From: Nocardioides jiangsuensis
GTDB taxonomy: Bacteria > Actinomycetota > Actinomycetes > Propionibacteriales > Nocardioidaceae
Direction: 5' to 3'
Length of the DNA stretch: 64,000 nt
NCBI RefSeq assembly: GCF_019679455.1
Contig: NZ_JAIEZQ010000002.1
Coordinates: 62,001-126,000, forward strand
Made by a program: the position numbers and the translations under genes. This document shows positions 42,968-52,016 of the stretch, piece after piece. The notes beneath the pieces were generated by a model that did not search any database, was not told the origin of the DNA, and saw only the letters and a program-made list of their open reading frames with translations. Positions within the stretch are counted from its first letter, which is position 1, and each line of letters begins with the position of its first letter.

Positions 42968-43893
42968 CGGTTCCCCTTCTCGGTGCGGGCGACGATCGCG
43001 CGGGCGGTGAAGTTGACGGCGAAGGTGACGACGAACAGGACCAGGCCGGTCGCGATCAGCGCGTTGACGCCGAGGCCGGTCGCCTCCGGGAACATCAGCG
43101 CGATGTTCGCGGCGATGGTCGAGGGGTTGTCGCTGCTGATCAGGTTGAACGTGACGATGCCGCTGGCCGACAGGACCATCGCGACCGCCATCGTCTCACC
43201 GAGCGCGCGGCCGAGGCCGAGCATCACCGCGGAGACGATGCCGGACCTGGCGTACGGGAAGACCGCCAGCCGGACCATCTCCCAGCGCGTCGCGCCGAGC
43301 GCGAGTGCCGCCTCCTGGTGGAGGGTGGGGGTCTGCGCGAAGATCTCGCGGCTGATCGCGGTGATGATCGGCAGGGCCATGATCGCGAGCACGATGCCCG
43401 CGGTGAGGATCGTCTTGCCGGTCGAGGAGGCGGGGCCGGCGAAGAACGGCAGCCAGCCGACGTTCTGCTCGAGCCACTCGTAGACGGGGACCAGCTGCGG
43501 GCCGAGGAAGCCGATGCCCCAGAGGCCGTAGACCACGCTGGGGACGGCGGCGAGCAGGTCGATCGCGTAGCCGAGGCTCTTGCTGACCCGGCGCGGGGCG
43601 TAGTGCGAGATCACCAGGGCCACGCCCACCGCCAGCGGGGTGGCGATGAGGAGCGCGATCGCCGAGGCGAGCAGCGTGCCGAAGAGCAGCGGCCCGATGT
43701 AGGCGACGATGCTGTCGGCGCCCTGGAGCTTCTCGGGGCCGGCCTCCAGGGCAGGGAGCCCCTCCAGCGTCAGGAAGATGGCGACCCCGGCGAGTGCGAG
43801 CAGGATCGTGAGCCCTGCGATGCGGGTCGCCCCGGAGAAGATCAGGTCGCCCTTGCGCTGCCTGGTCTTGCCCGTGGTGGCTGTGGTGGTCAC
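42964..43893 (-). CDS. pstC: Phosphate ABC transporter permease PstC
   Basis: A 309-residue permease with the core motifs DLLAAVPSVVYGLWGIGFLG, LHQEAALALGATRWEMVRLA (EAA loop) and GRALGETMAVAMV. GTG at 43893 with aagaggga upstream is preferred over an in-frame ATG 23 codons earlier in the intergenic hairpin region. It overlaps pstA by 4 bp and follows pstS after a 153-bp gap. Confidence 0.94.
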   Translation of the reverse strand: MTTTATTGKTRQRKGDLIFSGATRIAGLTILLALAGVAIFLTLEGLPALEAGPEKLQGADSIVAYIGPLLFGTLLASAIALLIATPLAVGVALVISHYAPRRVSKSLGYAIDLLAAVPSVVYGLWGIGFLGPQLVPVYEWLEQNVGWLPFFAGPASSTGKTILTAGIVLAIMALPIITAISREIFAQTPTLHQEAALALGATRWEMVRLAVFPYARSGIVSAVMLGLGRALGETMAVAMVLSASGIVTFNLISSDNPSTIAANIALMFPEATGLGVNALIATGLVLFVVTFAVNFTARAIVARTEKGNR

Positions 43894-43974
43894 CTGTTCC
43901 CTCTTCCCATGGTCGGCGCCCCTTGGCTGGTCGAGCCGGGGAGGCGCCGCTGTTCCCTGCATCTGACACGGCTG

Positions 43975-44013
43975 AGGGTCCGTGCGTCAGCTCGAGGCTG
44001 GCGCACGGACCCT
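43975..44013. promoter_or_regulatory. Hairpin between pstS and pstC
   Basis: A 17-bp stem (43975-43991 with 43997-44013, one G-U/mismatch) and a 5-nt loop tcgag lie in the pstS-pstC gap. Such intercistronic hairpins can protect or terminate the upstream message so that the binding protein is made in excess over the permeases. Function is inferred. Confidence 0.6.
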
Positions 44014-44046
44014 ACCGGTGTTCGTCAGGCCTGACGTTTCGACCTC

Positions 44047-45162
44047 TTAGCTCTTAGCCGAGATCTTCTCGACGATACCGAGAGCCTTCTCCTGCAGCGA
44101 GGCCGGGAGCGGCGCGGAGCCTGCGGTCTCGGCGGCGGCCTGCTGGCCCTCGTCGCCCACGACGTAGGTCAGGAAACCCTTGACCAGGTCGGCCTCGTCC
44201 TTGCTCTCGTAGGTCTGGCAGGCGATCAGGTACGACGTGAGCACGACCGGGTAGGCGCCGGCCTCCGTCGTCTTGCGGTCGAGCTCGAAGGCCATGTCGA
44301 CCTCGGCGCGACCCTCGACGGGGGGCGAGACCTCGAGGACCTTGGCCGCGGCCTCGGGGGTCGGCTGGACGTACTCCTCGCCGACCTTCACCGAGGCGAC
44401 GCCGAGGTCACCGGCCTGGCTGGCGTCGGCGTAGCCGATGGTGCCGGTGCCGTTCTTGACCGCGGCCACGAGGCCGGAGGTGCCGGACGCGGCCTCGCCA
44501 CCCTTCGTCGGCCACAGGCCCTCGGGCTCGTGCGGCCACGCGCCCTCGCCGGCCTGGCTCAGGTAGTCGGTGAAGTTGTCCGTCGTACCCGAGTCGTCGG
44601 CGCGGTGGACGGGGGTGATCGTCTCGGCCGGAAGGTCCGCGTCGGGGTTCTCCGCGGCGATCTTCGGGTCGTTCCACTTGGTGATCTTGCCGTCGAAGAT
44701 CTCGGCGATCACGGGAGCGGAGAGCTGAAGGTTGTCGACGCCCTCGAGGTTGTAGACGACCGCGATCGGGCTGACGTAGTTCGGGACCTCGATCGGGTCC
44801 TCGTTGAGGCAGCGCTTCTTGGCGCCGCTGAGCTCGCCCTCCTCGTCGTCGAGGTAGGAGTCGGAGCCGGCGAACTCGACGCCGCCTGCGATGAACTGCT
44901 CGCGGCCGCCGCCCGAGCCGACCGGGTCGTAGTTCACGGTGACCTCGGGGTTCGCGGTCTGGAAGCCGGCCTGCCAGGCGGCCATGGCGGCCTCCTGCGA
45001 GCTGGCGCCGGCACCGTTGAGCGTGCCGCTCGCGCCCTCGACGGTCGCGGCGGAGTTGGTCGAGGCCTCCTCGTTGCCGGCGGCGCAGCCGGTGAGGCCG
45101 AGGCCGAGGGTGAGCACCGCGATGCCGGGGGCGGCCGCTCGGCGGAAGGAAGTGCGTGTCAC
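44047..45162 (-). CDS. pstS: Phosphate-binding lipoprotein PstS
   Basis: A 371-residue periplasmic-type binding protein, lipid-anchored through the cysteine in LGLGLTGCAAG. Phosphate-contacting segments are NGAGASSQEAAMAAW, DPVGSGGGREQFIAG, FAGSDSYL and the DSGTTDNFTDYL loop. It delivers phosphate to PstCAB. GTG at 45162 has AGGAG 7 nt upstream. A PHO-box array lies ~60 bp upstream. Confidence 0.96.
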   Translation of the reverse strand: MTRTSFRRAAAPGIAVLTLGLGLTGCAAGNEEASTNSAATVEGASGTLNGAGASSQEAAMAAWQAGFQTANPEVTVNYDPVGSGGGREQFIAGGVEFAGSDSYLDDEEGELSGAKKRCLNEDPIEVPNYVSPIAVVYNLEGVDNLQLSAPVIAEIFDGKITKWNDPKIAAENPDADLPAETITPVHRADDSGTTDNFTDYLSQAGEGAWPHEPEGLWPTKGGEAASGTSGLVAAVKNGTGTIGYADASQAGDLGVASVKVGEEYVQPTPEAAAKVLEVSPPVEGRAEVDMAFELDRKTTEAGAYPVVLTSYLIACQTYESKDEADLVKGFLTYVVGDEGQQAAAETAGSAPLPASLQEKALGIVEKISAKS

Positions 45163-45205
45163 TTCGGATCTCCTGTGCTGGGGATTCAGACTCTTGTCAC
45201 GATCG

Positions 45206-45264
45206 AACGTAGGGAGCCCAGGTGAAGCGATCCGGCGGCGTAGGTGAACGACGGGTGAACGGTG
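45206..45264 (-). promoter_or_regulatory. PHO box array and promoter of pstS
   Basis: On the minus strand, copies of GTTCACC lie at 11-bp spacing (45243-45249 and 45254-45260 on plus as ggtgaac). A third, degenerate unit (ggtgaag, 45221-45227) is in the same 11-bp register, two steps away. This is the PhoP direct-repeat operator of actinobacteria. TACGTT (45206-45211) 10 bp beyond is a plausible -10. Activation under phosphate limitation is the expected outcome. Confidence 0.8.
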
Positions 45265-45407
45265 GCGCCCTTTTCGGCCACCGGGGGCCGGCGTTGAGAC
45301 GGCGGTCACGTGAACAGCGCCGCGCGAGGCTGGCGGAAAGTAAAGAGCGACGGTAAAAGGGGGGGGGCGCCTGGCCCCGTTGTCGGCGCTGTTCGGGGAT
45401 GGCCACG

Positions 45408-46283
45408 CTAGCGGAAGCTGACGTCGTGCTCCTCGGTGGCGACCACCTTGCCGTTGCGGTGGTGGGCGATGAACAGCGTGCCGGGCTCGATCGGGTGCGG
45501 ATCCACGCCGAGCGCCTCGAACACCCAGGGAAGCACAGGTCGGTGCGTGCACAGCACGGCGGCCTCCTTGCGGCCCAGGAGCGTCCGGACCTGCGCGGTG
45601 ACCAGGTCCTGCGTGGCGTCCTCCTCGGACAGGTCGTCGGTCATCTCCACCTCGAGGTCGGCCACCTCGGCGTACGGCGCCACCGTGGTCCAGCAACGGC
45701 GGCTGCTCGAGCTCACCACCCGCTGGACGCCGTACGCGGCCAGCAGCGGGACCACCTGCTCGGCCTGGAACTCGCCGGCCTTGGTGAGGATGCGCTGGCG
45801 GTCGTCGCCGCGCCAGGACTTCCGGGAGCGGGCCCGGCCGTGGCGGAGGACGACCACCGGGTACGACTTCGCCCGGCGCTGCTCGAACTCCTCGAGCGTG
45901 GCCCGGTCGTAGTCGTAGGTCAGCTTCGCGCGGGCCTCCTCGAGCGGGAGCCAGAGCACCTCGTCGATCTCGTCGTTCGGCCGGTACGTCGACACGTCGT
46001 GGTCGCCGACGACCCGGCCCACCCAGTAGTGCACGTCCTTGGTCTTCGGCGTGCCGTTGCCCGCCATGTACCGCTGGGTGCTCAGCGGCGGGCCGAGCCG
46101 GATGTCGAGCCCGGTCTCCTCGGCGACCTCGCGCACCGCGGCGGCGAGCACGTGCTCGCCCGGGTCGAGCTTGCCCTTCGGGAAGGACCAGTCGTCGTAC
46201 TTCGGACGGTGGACGAGCAGGACCTGCCCACCCCTGCGTGCGACGACCGCGCCGGCGGCGACGATCTCGGCTGAGCCTGGCAT
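45408..46283 (-). CDS. mutT1: Nudix hydrolase fused to histidine phosphatase (MutT1-like)
   Basis: A 291-residue two-domain protein. The N-terminal Nudix domain has the box running from GKLDPGEHVLAAAVREVAEE to TG. A C-terminal phosphoglycerate-mutase-like domain starts VVVLRHGRARSRKSW, with the second histidine in LCTHRPVLPW. Mycobacterial MutT1 with this fusion cleans oxidised nucleotides (8-oxo-GTP and diadenosine polyphosphates). Linkage to pstS and the polyphosphate kinase gene fits nucleotide and phosphate balance. It is divergent from the next gene. Confidence 0.9.
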   Translation of the reverse strand: MPGSAEIVAAGAVVARRGGQVLLVHRPKYDDWSFPKGKLDPGEHVLAAAVREVAEETGLDIRLGPPLSTQRYMAGNGTPKTKDVHYWVGRVVGDHDVSTYRPNDEIDEVLWLPLEEARAKLTYDYDRATLEEFEQRRAKSYPVVVLRHGRARSRKSWRGDDRQRILTKAGEFQAEQVVPLLAAYGVQRVVSSSSRRCWTTVAPYAEVADLEVEMTDDLSEEDATQDLVTAQVRTLLGRKEAAVLCTHRPVLPWVFEALGVDPHPIEPGTLFIAHHRNGKVVATEEHDVSFR

Positions 46284-46329
46284 GCCGTTAGTCTCACATC
46301 AGTACCGCCGTGGAAAGGGCCAACCCACC

Positions 46330-47412
46330 GTGCAGAGACGTGTCGTCGTCGTGGGCGTGGTGATCGCCGTGGTCGTCGTGCTCGCCGGGGGCGGTCTGCT
46401 CGCGTGGCGGACGGCGAGCCGGACGCCGTACGAGCAGGCGGTCGCCTGGATGCCGGCGGAGACGCTGCGTGCGACGTACACCGACTGGGCCGCGGTGCGG
46501 GGGCTGGCCGACGGCACGGACCTCGGCGCGGCGTCGTCGACCCGCGACGTGGGCAGCTTCCTGGATCGCGCCTACGACCAGGACCTGGTGTCCGCGTCCG
46601 CGGTGGCCGACTCGACCTACGCGATGAACGAGCAGTACGGGCTCTCGCCCGTCGACGCGGCGTGGGAGATGTACGGCCAGTCGCGCGAGGGCGCGGTGGT
46701 CGTGATGGCGATGACCGACGAGGTCGACCTGGACGGGGTGGAGCGCAACCTCCGGAGCCTCGGCTACCGGGCCCCGGCCGAGGGCGCCGGAACGGGCGGC
46801 ACCTGGGCGGGGTCGGCCGACCTCGTCGCCACGATCGACCCCTCGCTCACGCCGGTGCTGCAGAACGTGGTGGTGCTGCCCGACGAGCACGTGGTGCTCC
46901 TCTCCGACAACACCTCCTACGTCTCGTCGGCGGCGTCCGTGGTGACCGGCTCAGCGGAGAGCCTCGAGGACGCCACGGAGGGCACCGCGGCGCTGGCGGA
47001 GCTGGCCGGCGAGCCGGTGTCGGCGATGCTGTACGCCTCCGACTTCGCCTGCGAGGCGCTGAGCATGGGCTCCGCGGACGAGGAGGACCGGGCCGTCGCC
47101 GAGGACCTCGTGAACCGGGTCGGCGGGGTCAGCCCCCTGTCCGGCCTCGTGCTCGCGATGCAGCGCGACCGCGGGCTCACCGTCGGCATGCACTTCGAGA
47201 GCGACGAGCAGGCCTCCGACAACGTCGAGCCGCGCGTGCGCCTGGCCTCCGGCGAGGCGGTCGGGCAGGGCGGGACGTTCGCGGACCGCTTCCGGGTACG
47301 GGAGGGGCGCTCGGACGGCCAGGAGGTCGTGCTGGACCTGGTCCCCGTGGACCAGACGCAGTCCCTGCTCAGCGACCTGTCCCAGGGCCCGGTCCTCTTC
47401 GCCACCTGCTGA
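46330..47412 (+). CDS. Membrane-anchored extracytoplasmic protein of unknown function
   Basis: A 360-residue protein with an N-terminal membrane anchor (VVVVGVVIAVVVVLAGGGLL) and a large external domain without recognised motifs. Segments such as YEQAVAWMPAETLRATYTDW and ASDFACEALSMG are seen; two or three cysteines (including the last residue but none in CxxC form) are present. GTG start. Its 3' 462 bp are antisense to the extended end of the next gene on the minus strand. Confidence 0.7.
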   Translation: MQRRVVVVGVVIAVVVVLAGGGLLAWRTASRTPYEQAVAWMPAETLRATYTDWAAVRGLADGTDLGAASSTRDVGSFLDRAYDQDLVSASAVADSTYAMNEQYGLSPVDAAWEMYGQSREGAVVVMAMTDEVDLDGVERNLRSLGYRAPAEGAGTGGTWAGSADLVATIDPSLTPVLQNVVVLPDEHVVLLSDNTSYVSSAASVVTGSAESLEDATEGTAALAELAGEPVSAMLYASDFACEALSMGSADEEDRAVAEDLVNRVGGVSPLSGLVLAMQRDRGLTVGMHFESDEQASDNVEPRVRLASGEAVGQGGTFADRFRVREGRSDGQEVVLDLVPVDQTQSLLSDLSQGPVLFATC

Positions 47413-48444
47413 GACCCCGACGGTGGCTGGCTGGGTCAGGTAGTTCGTGAGCAGATGGCAGGTCGGGGTGCGCCACGCGGGCGGCCGGGTCGTCCAGGCA
47501 CGCCGGTCCTCGGGTAGCCATCGTGCGCGCGCCCGAGTGGCCAGGATCCGGTCGAGGACCCGGCCCGGCGACCGCAGGTCCGGCCCGACCACGGTGAGGT
47601 ACTCCAGCCCGACGCGACGGAGCGCGTCCTGTCGCGCCACGTCCCGGCTGTGCCGGAGCGCGCTGCGATGCTCCGCGCCGTCGTACTCGCCGACCACTCC
47701 GGCGACCGGGTCGAGCAGGTCGGCGATCCCGAGCAGCCGGCCGTCCCGGTCGTAGACCTCCTGGTTGACCAGCGGTGTGGGCAGGCCGGCGTCGAGCACC
47801 CAGAGCAGTCGCAGCCGGGTCTCGTTCGGCGACCGGCTGTGCTCGCTCGCCAGGGGGAGCGCCCGGCGTACCTGCCCCACGCCTGCCCAGGCGGGCCGCT
47901 GCGCGACGTACGCCCGCATCTGCGCGACAGACACCAGCTCGGCCGCGGCCATCATGTCCATCGCGACGACCGCCTCGCGCACGTCGCCGACCCGGCGCAT
48001 CTCGTCGAACAGCGCCCGGCGTGCGGCTGTGCACCGGACGCCGAGCCGCGTGACGACCTCTGTCCCGAGCAGGCGCTCGCGGGAGACCGTGCATCCCGGA
48101 GCCGGTGCGAGCTGACCGCGGGCCCCGAGGACGAGGGGGACCGGGAGCCGCGTGGCGCCGTCGGTGGCGAGCCCGTCGAAGAACGAAGCGCGGTGCAGCC
48201 GGCAGGCCGCCCAGCCGGTGACCGCGCCGTCGCGTGGCAGCCGGGCGGCCTGCTCGAGGATCCGCTGTTCGGGCACGGTCGGGTCGACGTACGACGGCAC
48301 GTAGAGGCCGTGCGACGACTGCCGCCACCCCGGCCCACGAGCGCGCCCACGCGTGGGGCCCGCGAGGCCGCGCGGGTCGACGGGGACGGGGTGGACGAGG
48401 CCGCGCGGCGGCGAGCAGACGGGATCCCACCGGTGCCGTGACAT
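46951..48444 (-). CDS. AbiEi/DUF559-like protein with unusual C-terminal extension
   Basis: A 497-residue open frame. Residues 1-~330 look like a common actinobacterial family: an N-terminal AbiEi-like antitoxin region (GLYVPSYVDPTVPEQRILEQ, GAVTGWAACRLH) and a C-terminal Vsr/DUF559-like nuclease fold (LLGIADLLDPVAGVVGEYDG, then RHSRDVARQDALRRVGLEYL). The protein family appears to end near the RRAWTTRPPAW stretch (about position 47470). No stop codon occurs there, and the frame continues ~165 residues antisense to the neighbouring gene, with composition typical of antisense frames. The extension is probably not conserved; a lost stop or a frameshift is possible. Confidence 0.7.
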   Translation of the reverse strand: MSRHRWDPVCSPPRGLVHPVPVDPRGLAGPTRGRARGPGWRQSSHGLYVPSYVDPTVPEQRILEQAARLPRDGAVTGWAACRLHRASFFDGLATDGATRLPVPLVLGARGQLAPAPGCTVSRERLLGTEVVTRLGVRCTAARRALFDEMRRVGDVREAVVAMDMMAAAELVSVAQMRAYVAQRPAWAGVGQVRRALPLASEHSRSPNETRLRLLWVLDAGLPTPLVNQEVYDRDGRLLGIADLLDPVAGVVGEYDGAEHRSALRHSRDVARQDALRRVGLEYLTVVGPDLRSPGRVLDRILATRARARWLPEDRRAWTTRPPAWRTPTCHLLTNYLTQPATVGVSAGGEEDRALGQVAEQGLRLVHGDQVQHDLLAVRAPLPYPEAVRERPALPDRLAGGQAHARLDVVGGLLVALEVHADGEPAVALHREHEAGQGADPADPVHEVLGDGPVLLVRGAHAQRLAGEVGGVQHRRHRLAGQLRQRRGALRGVLEALR

Positions 48445-48585
48445 GCGGCCGCCCTGAGGGGAGAACCGCCACCTCGCGAGCGTTCCTCCACGAACTACCT
48501 GACAGGGGCGCGCCGCAGGGCCGCCCGCCGTACGACGGACCGCACGCGGCGGGTCAGCGCCCGTACGGCGCCGGGGCGGGTCGCC

Positions 48586-50772
48586 TCAGGGACGGCGGCG
48601 GCGCTTGGTCGTGATCAGCAGCTCCTGCATGTCGCGCAGCGCCACGCCCTCGGCGTCCTCCGCATGCCGCTCCCACAGGCCCGACTCCTGCAGCCACCAC
48701 GACGCCGTACCGTCGTCGAACGCGAGGTCGAGCAGACGGCCGATCTCCTCCACCTGGAGCTCGCCGGGCAGCCGCACCAGCGCCTCCACGCGGCGGTCGA
48801 GGTTGCGGTGCATGAGGTCCGCGGAGCCGATCCAGACCTCGGGGTCGCCGGCGTTCTCGAACCAGAAGATCCGGGAGTGCTCCAGGAAGCGCCCGAGCAC
48901 CGAGCGCACGCGGATGTTCTCCGACAGCCCGGCCATGCCGGGCCGCACCGCACAGATGCCGCGGGTGAGGAGGTCTACCGGCACACCCGCCTGGGAGGCG
49001 CGGTAGAGCTCGTCGATGGTCCGCTCGTCGACGATGGAGTTCGCCTTGATCCGGATCCGCGCGGGCGAGCCGTCACGGTGGTGCGCGACCTCGTTGCGGA
49101 TCCGGGCGATGAGCCCGTCGCGGACCGTGTCGGGGGCGACGAGCAGCCGCTGGTACTCGGTGTGCCGGGAGAACCCGGACAGGTTGTTGAACAGGTTCGC
49201 GACGTCCTCGCCGATCTCGGCGTTGCTGGTCAGCAGCCCGAAGTCCTCGTAGAGCCGCGCCGTCTTCGGGTTGTAGTTGCCGGTGCCGATGTGGGTGTAG
49301 CGGCGGATCCCCTCGGGCTCGTCGCGCACCACCATCGCGAGCTTGCAGTGCGTCTTGAGCCCGACCAGCCCGTAGACCACGTGACACCCGGCGTGCTCGA
49401 GCTTGCGCGCCCAGCGGATGTTGGCCTGCTCGTCGAAGCGGGCCTTGATCTCCACGAGCACCAGCACCTGCTTGCCCGACTCGGCGGCGTCGATCAGGGC
49501 GTCGATGATCGGCGAGTCGCCGGAGGTGCGGTACAGCGTCTGCTTGATCGCGAGCACGTGCGGGTCGGCCGCGGCCTGCTCGATGAACCGCTGCACCGAG
49601 GTGGAGAACGAGTCGTAGGGGTGGTGCAGGAGTACGTCGCGGCGCTGGAGCGCGCTGAAGACGTCCACCGGGGACGCCGACTCGACCTCGGCCAGCGCGG
49701 TGTGCGCCGAGGGGACGAAGGCCGGGAACTTGAGGTCGGCCCGGTCGAGGTCCGCGATCCCGTTGAGGCCGCGCAGGTCCAGCGGGCCGGGCAGCCGGAA
49801 CACCTCCGCCCCCGACACGTCGAGCTCGGAGACGAGCAGCTCGAGGACGTGGTCGTCGATCGACTCCTCGACCTCGAGGCGCACCGGCGGGCCGAAGCGG
49901 CGACGCAGCAGCTCCTTCTCGAGCGCCGCGAGCAGGTTCTCCGCGTCGTCCTCCTCGACCTCGAGGTCCTCGTTGCGGGTGACTCGGAACGTGTGCACCG
50001 CGACCACGGTCATGCCGGGGAACAGCGACTTGAGGTGCTCGGCGATCACGTCCTCGAGCGGGACGAACCGCTGCCCGCCGAGCGGCACGAACCGCGAGAA
50101 GATCGGCGGCACCTTGACCCGGGCGAAGTGCTCCTTCTGGGTCTGCGGGTTCCGCACCAGCACGGCGAGGTTGAGGGAAAGGCCGGAGATGTAGGGGAAC
50201 GGGTGCGCCGGGTCCACGGCGAGCGGGGTGAGCACGGGGAAGAGCCGCTCCTTGAACAGCTTCTTCATCTGCTTCTGCTCCTCGCGCGACAGCTCGGGCC
50301 AGCGGAGCAGCTCGATGTCCTCCTTGGCCAGCGCCGGGACGAGGTCGTCGCGGAACAGCGCGGCCTTGCGGTGCATCAGCTCGTCCGTCGTACTCCAGAT
50401 CTGCTCGAGCACCTCGCGCGGCAGCAGGCCGGACGCGGCGCGGACGGCCACCCCGGCGGCGATCCGGCGCTTCAGGCCGGCCACCCGGACCATGAAGAAC
50501 TCGTCGAGGTTGGAGGCGAAGATCGCCAGGAACCGGACCCGCTCGAGCAGCGGCTGGTTCGGGTCCTCGGCGAGCTCGAGCACGCGGGTGTTGAAGCGCA
50601 GCCAGGACAGCTCCCGGTCGAGGAACCGGTCGGCGGGGAGGTCGTCGAGGTCGGGGACGTACGGCGGCTCGATGTCGAACGAGTCGGAGCGCGGCGTGCT
50701 CTCCGAGGGGCCCTCCTCGACCGCGCCGCCGACGGTCGCGGTGAAGGCGGTCCGGGCGGGGTCTGTAGGCAT
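48586..50772 (-). CDS. ppk1: Polyphosphate kinase 1
   Basis: A 728-residue enzyme that polymerises ATP gamma-phosphate into polyphosphate. It has the N-domain ([40 protein letters not shown]), [20 protein letters not shown] with the phospho-accepting histidine region, and the second catalytic segment [20 protein letters not shown]. The ATG at 50772 matches the family; a longer frame lies in the divergent promoter. Close linkage with mutT1 and the Pst operon suits phosphate storage. Confidence 0.95.
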   Translation of the reverse strand: MPTDPARTAFTATVGGAVEEGPSESTPRSDSFDIEPPYVPDLDDLPADRFLDRELSWLRFNTRVLELAEDPNQPLLERVRFLAIFASNLDEFFMVRVAGLKRRIAAGVAVRAASGLLPREVLEQIWSTTDELMHRKAALFRDDLVPALAKEDIELLRWPELSREEQKQMKKLFKERLFPVLTPLAVDPAHPFPYISGLSLNLAVLVRNPQTQKEHFARVKVPPIFSRFVPLGGQRFVPLEDVIAEHLKSLFPGMTVVAVHTFRVTRNEDLEVEEDDAENLLAALEKELLRRRFGPPVRLEVEESIDDHVLELLVSELDVSGAEVFRLPGPLDLRGLNGIADLDRADLKFPAFVPSAHTALAEVESASPVDVFSALQRRDVLLHHPYDSFSTSVQRFIEQAAADPHVLAIKQTLYRTSGDSPIIDALIDAAESGKQVLVLVEIKARFDEQANIRWARKLEHAGCHVVYGLVGLKTHCKLAMVVRDEPEGIRRYTHIGTGNYNPKTARLYEDFGLLTSNAEIGEDVANLFNNLSGFSRHTEYQRLLVAPDTVRDGLIARIRNEVAHHRDGSPARIRIKANSIVDERTIDELYRASQAGVPVDLLTRGICAVRPGMAGLSENIRVRSVLGRFLEHSRIFWFENAGDPEVWIGSADLMHRNLDRRVEALVRLPGELQVEEIGRLLDLAFDDGTASWWLQESGLWERHAEDAEGVALRDMQELLITTKRRRRP

Positions 50773-50866
50773 GTGCCCATCGTGACACCACGGCATGAAC
50801 GAGCGGTAACGATCTCGGCGATCCCCCGCAGGCGTACGGCGCCGGGGGCCGGGTAGTTTCCGGACC

Positions 50867-51976
50867 ATGACGTCTCGAACCCCCACGTTCTCCCTGCCCG
50901 TCCTCGCAGAGAAGGCCCAGGCCGTGGTGTTCCGCGGTCTGATGGGTCTGCCCGGGCCGGTGCAGCGCCGGTTGGCCGGCAGGCCGGTCGTGGTCGACGG
51001 GCAGGTGCTCGACGCGCAGACGCAGTGGATGCTGCGCCTCCAGCAGTGGGTCCGGGAGCCTGCCGTCGAGACGCTGCCGATGGAGAAGGCGCGCGAGGGT
51101 CTGCGCCGGCAGTCGATGCTCGTGGGCGGCCGGCAGCCGGTCGGCGAGGTCCGCGAGCTGACCCTGCCCGGTGCCGACGGACCGATCGCGGCGCGGCTCT
51201 ACGCGCCGCGCTCGCAGGTCGACGCCGCCGCGGCCGGGGCGGCCGCGGGGGACGGCGCGGTGGCCGCGGGCTCGCCGCTGCTGTTCTTCATCCACGGCGG
51301 CGGGATGATGTACGGCGGCCTCGACAGCCACGACGCGCTGTGTCGGTTCCTCGCCGAGCGGGCCGACCTGCGCGTCCTGTCCGTGGACTACCGGCTCGCG
51401 CCGGAGCATCCGTTCCCGGCCGCGGTCGAGGACTGCTGGGCGTCGTACCAGTGGGTCAGCGAGAACGCGGAGACCCTCGGCGTGGACCCGGAGCGGATCG
51501 CGGTCGGCGGCGACTCGGCCGGCGGGTACCTCAGCGCGGTGACCGCGATCCTAGCGGCGGAGGCGGGGGTGCCGGTGAAGCACCAGATGCTGATCTACCC
51601 GGTGACGAACATGGCGGACAAGAGCGAGAGCCGGCACACGTTCGGCGAGGGGTTCTTCCTCACCGCCGACTTCATGGACCTCGCTGAGACCTCCTACCTG
51701 CTGCCCGACCAGGACCGCCGCGACCCCCGGGTGTCGGTGCACTTCACCGAGAAGATCCCCGAGAACCTCGCCCCGGCCTCCGTGGTGACCGCCGGGTTCG
51801 ACCCGCTGCGCGACGAGGGGGAGGCCTACGCCCGGCTGCTCGCCGACGCCGGGGTCGAGGTGGACCTCAAGCGGTACCCGTCGTTCGTGCACGGGTTCGC
51901 GAACATGGTCGGCGTGGGCCGTGCGACGCGGGCGGCGGTCGCGGAGATCGCGGCGAAGCTCAAGGCGGCGGTCTGA
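50867..51976 (+). CDS. Alpha/beta hydrolase, hormone-sensitive-lipase (LipN-type) family
   Basis: A 369-residue esterase with the HSL oxyanion motif [12 protein letters not shown], nucleophile elbow [12 protein letters not shown], and the later acid and histidine in [17 protein letters not shown] and [11 protein letters not shown]. The first ~110 residues form a cap. It would hydrolyse short-to-medium acyl esters. Cytoplasmic by absence of a signal. It is divergent from ppk1 and convergent with mshD. Confidence 0.9.
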   Translation: MTSRTPTFSLPVLAEKAQAVVFRGLMGLPGPVQRRLAGRPVVVDGQVLDAQTQWMLRLQQWVREPAVETLPMEKAREGLRRQSMLVGGRQPVGEVRELTLPGADGPIAARLYAPRSQVDAAAAGAAAGDGAVAAGSPLLFFIHGGGMMYGGLDSHDALCRFLAERADLRVLSVDYRLAPEHPFPAAVEDCWASYQWVSENAETLGVDPERIAVGGDSAGGYLSAVTAILAAEAGVPVKHQMLIYPVTNMADKSESRHTFGEGFFLTADFMDLAETSYLLPDQDRRDPRVSVHFTEKIPENLAPASVVTAGFDPLRDEGEAYARLLADAGVEVDLKRYPSFVHGFANMVGVGRATRAAVAEIAAKLKAAV

Positions 51977-52016
51977 CGCTCGCCGCGGGCCGTCGGTGTC
52001 GGGGAGAGCGCCGCGC

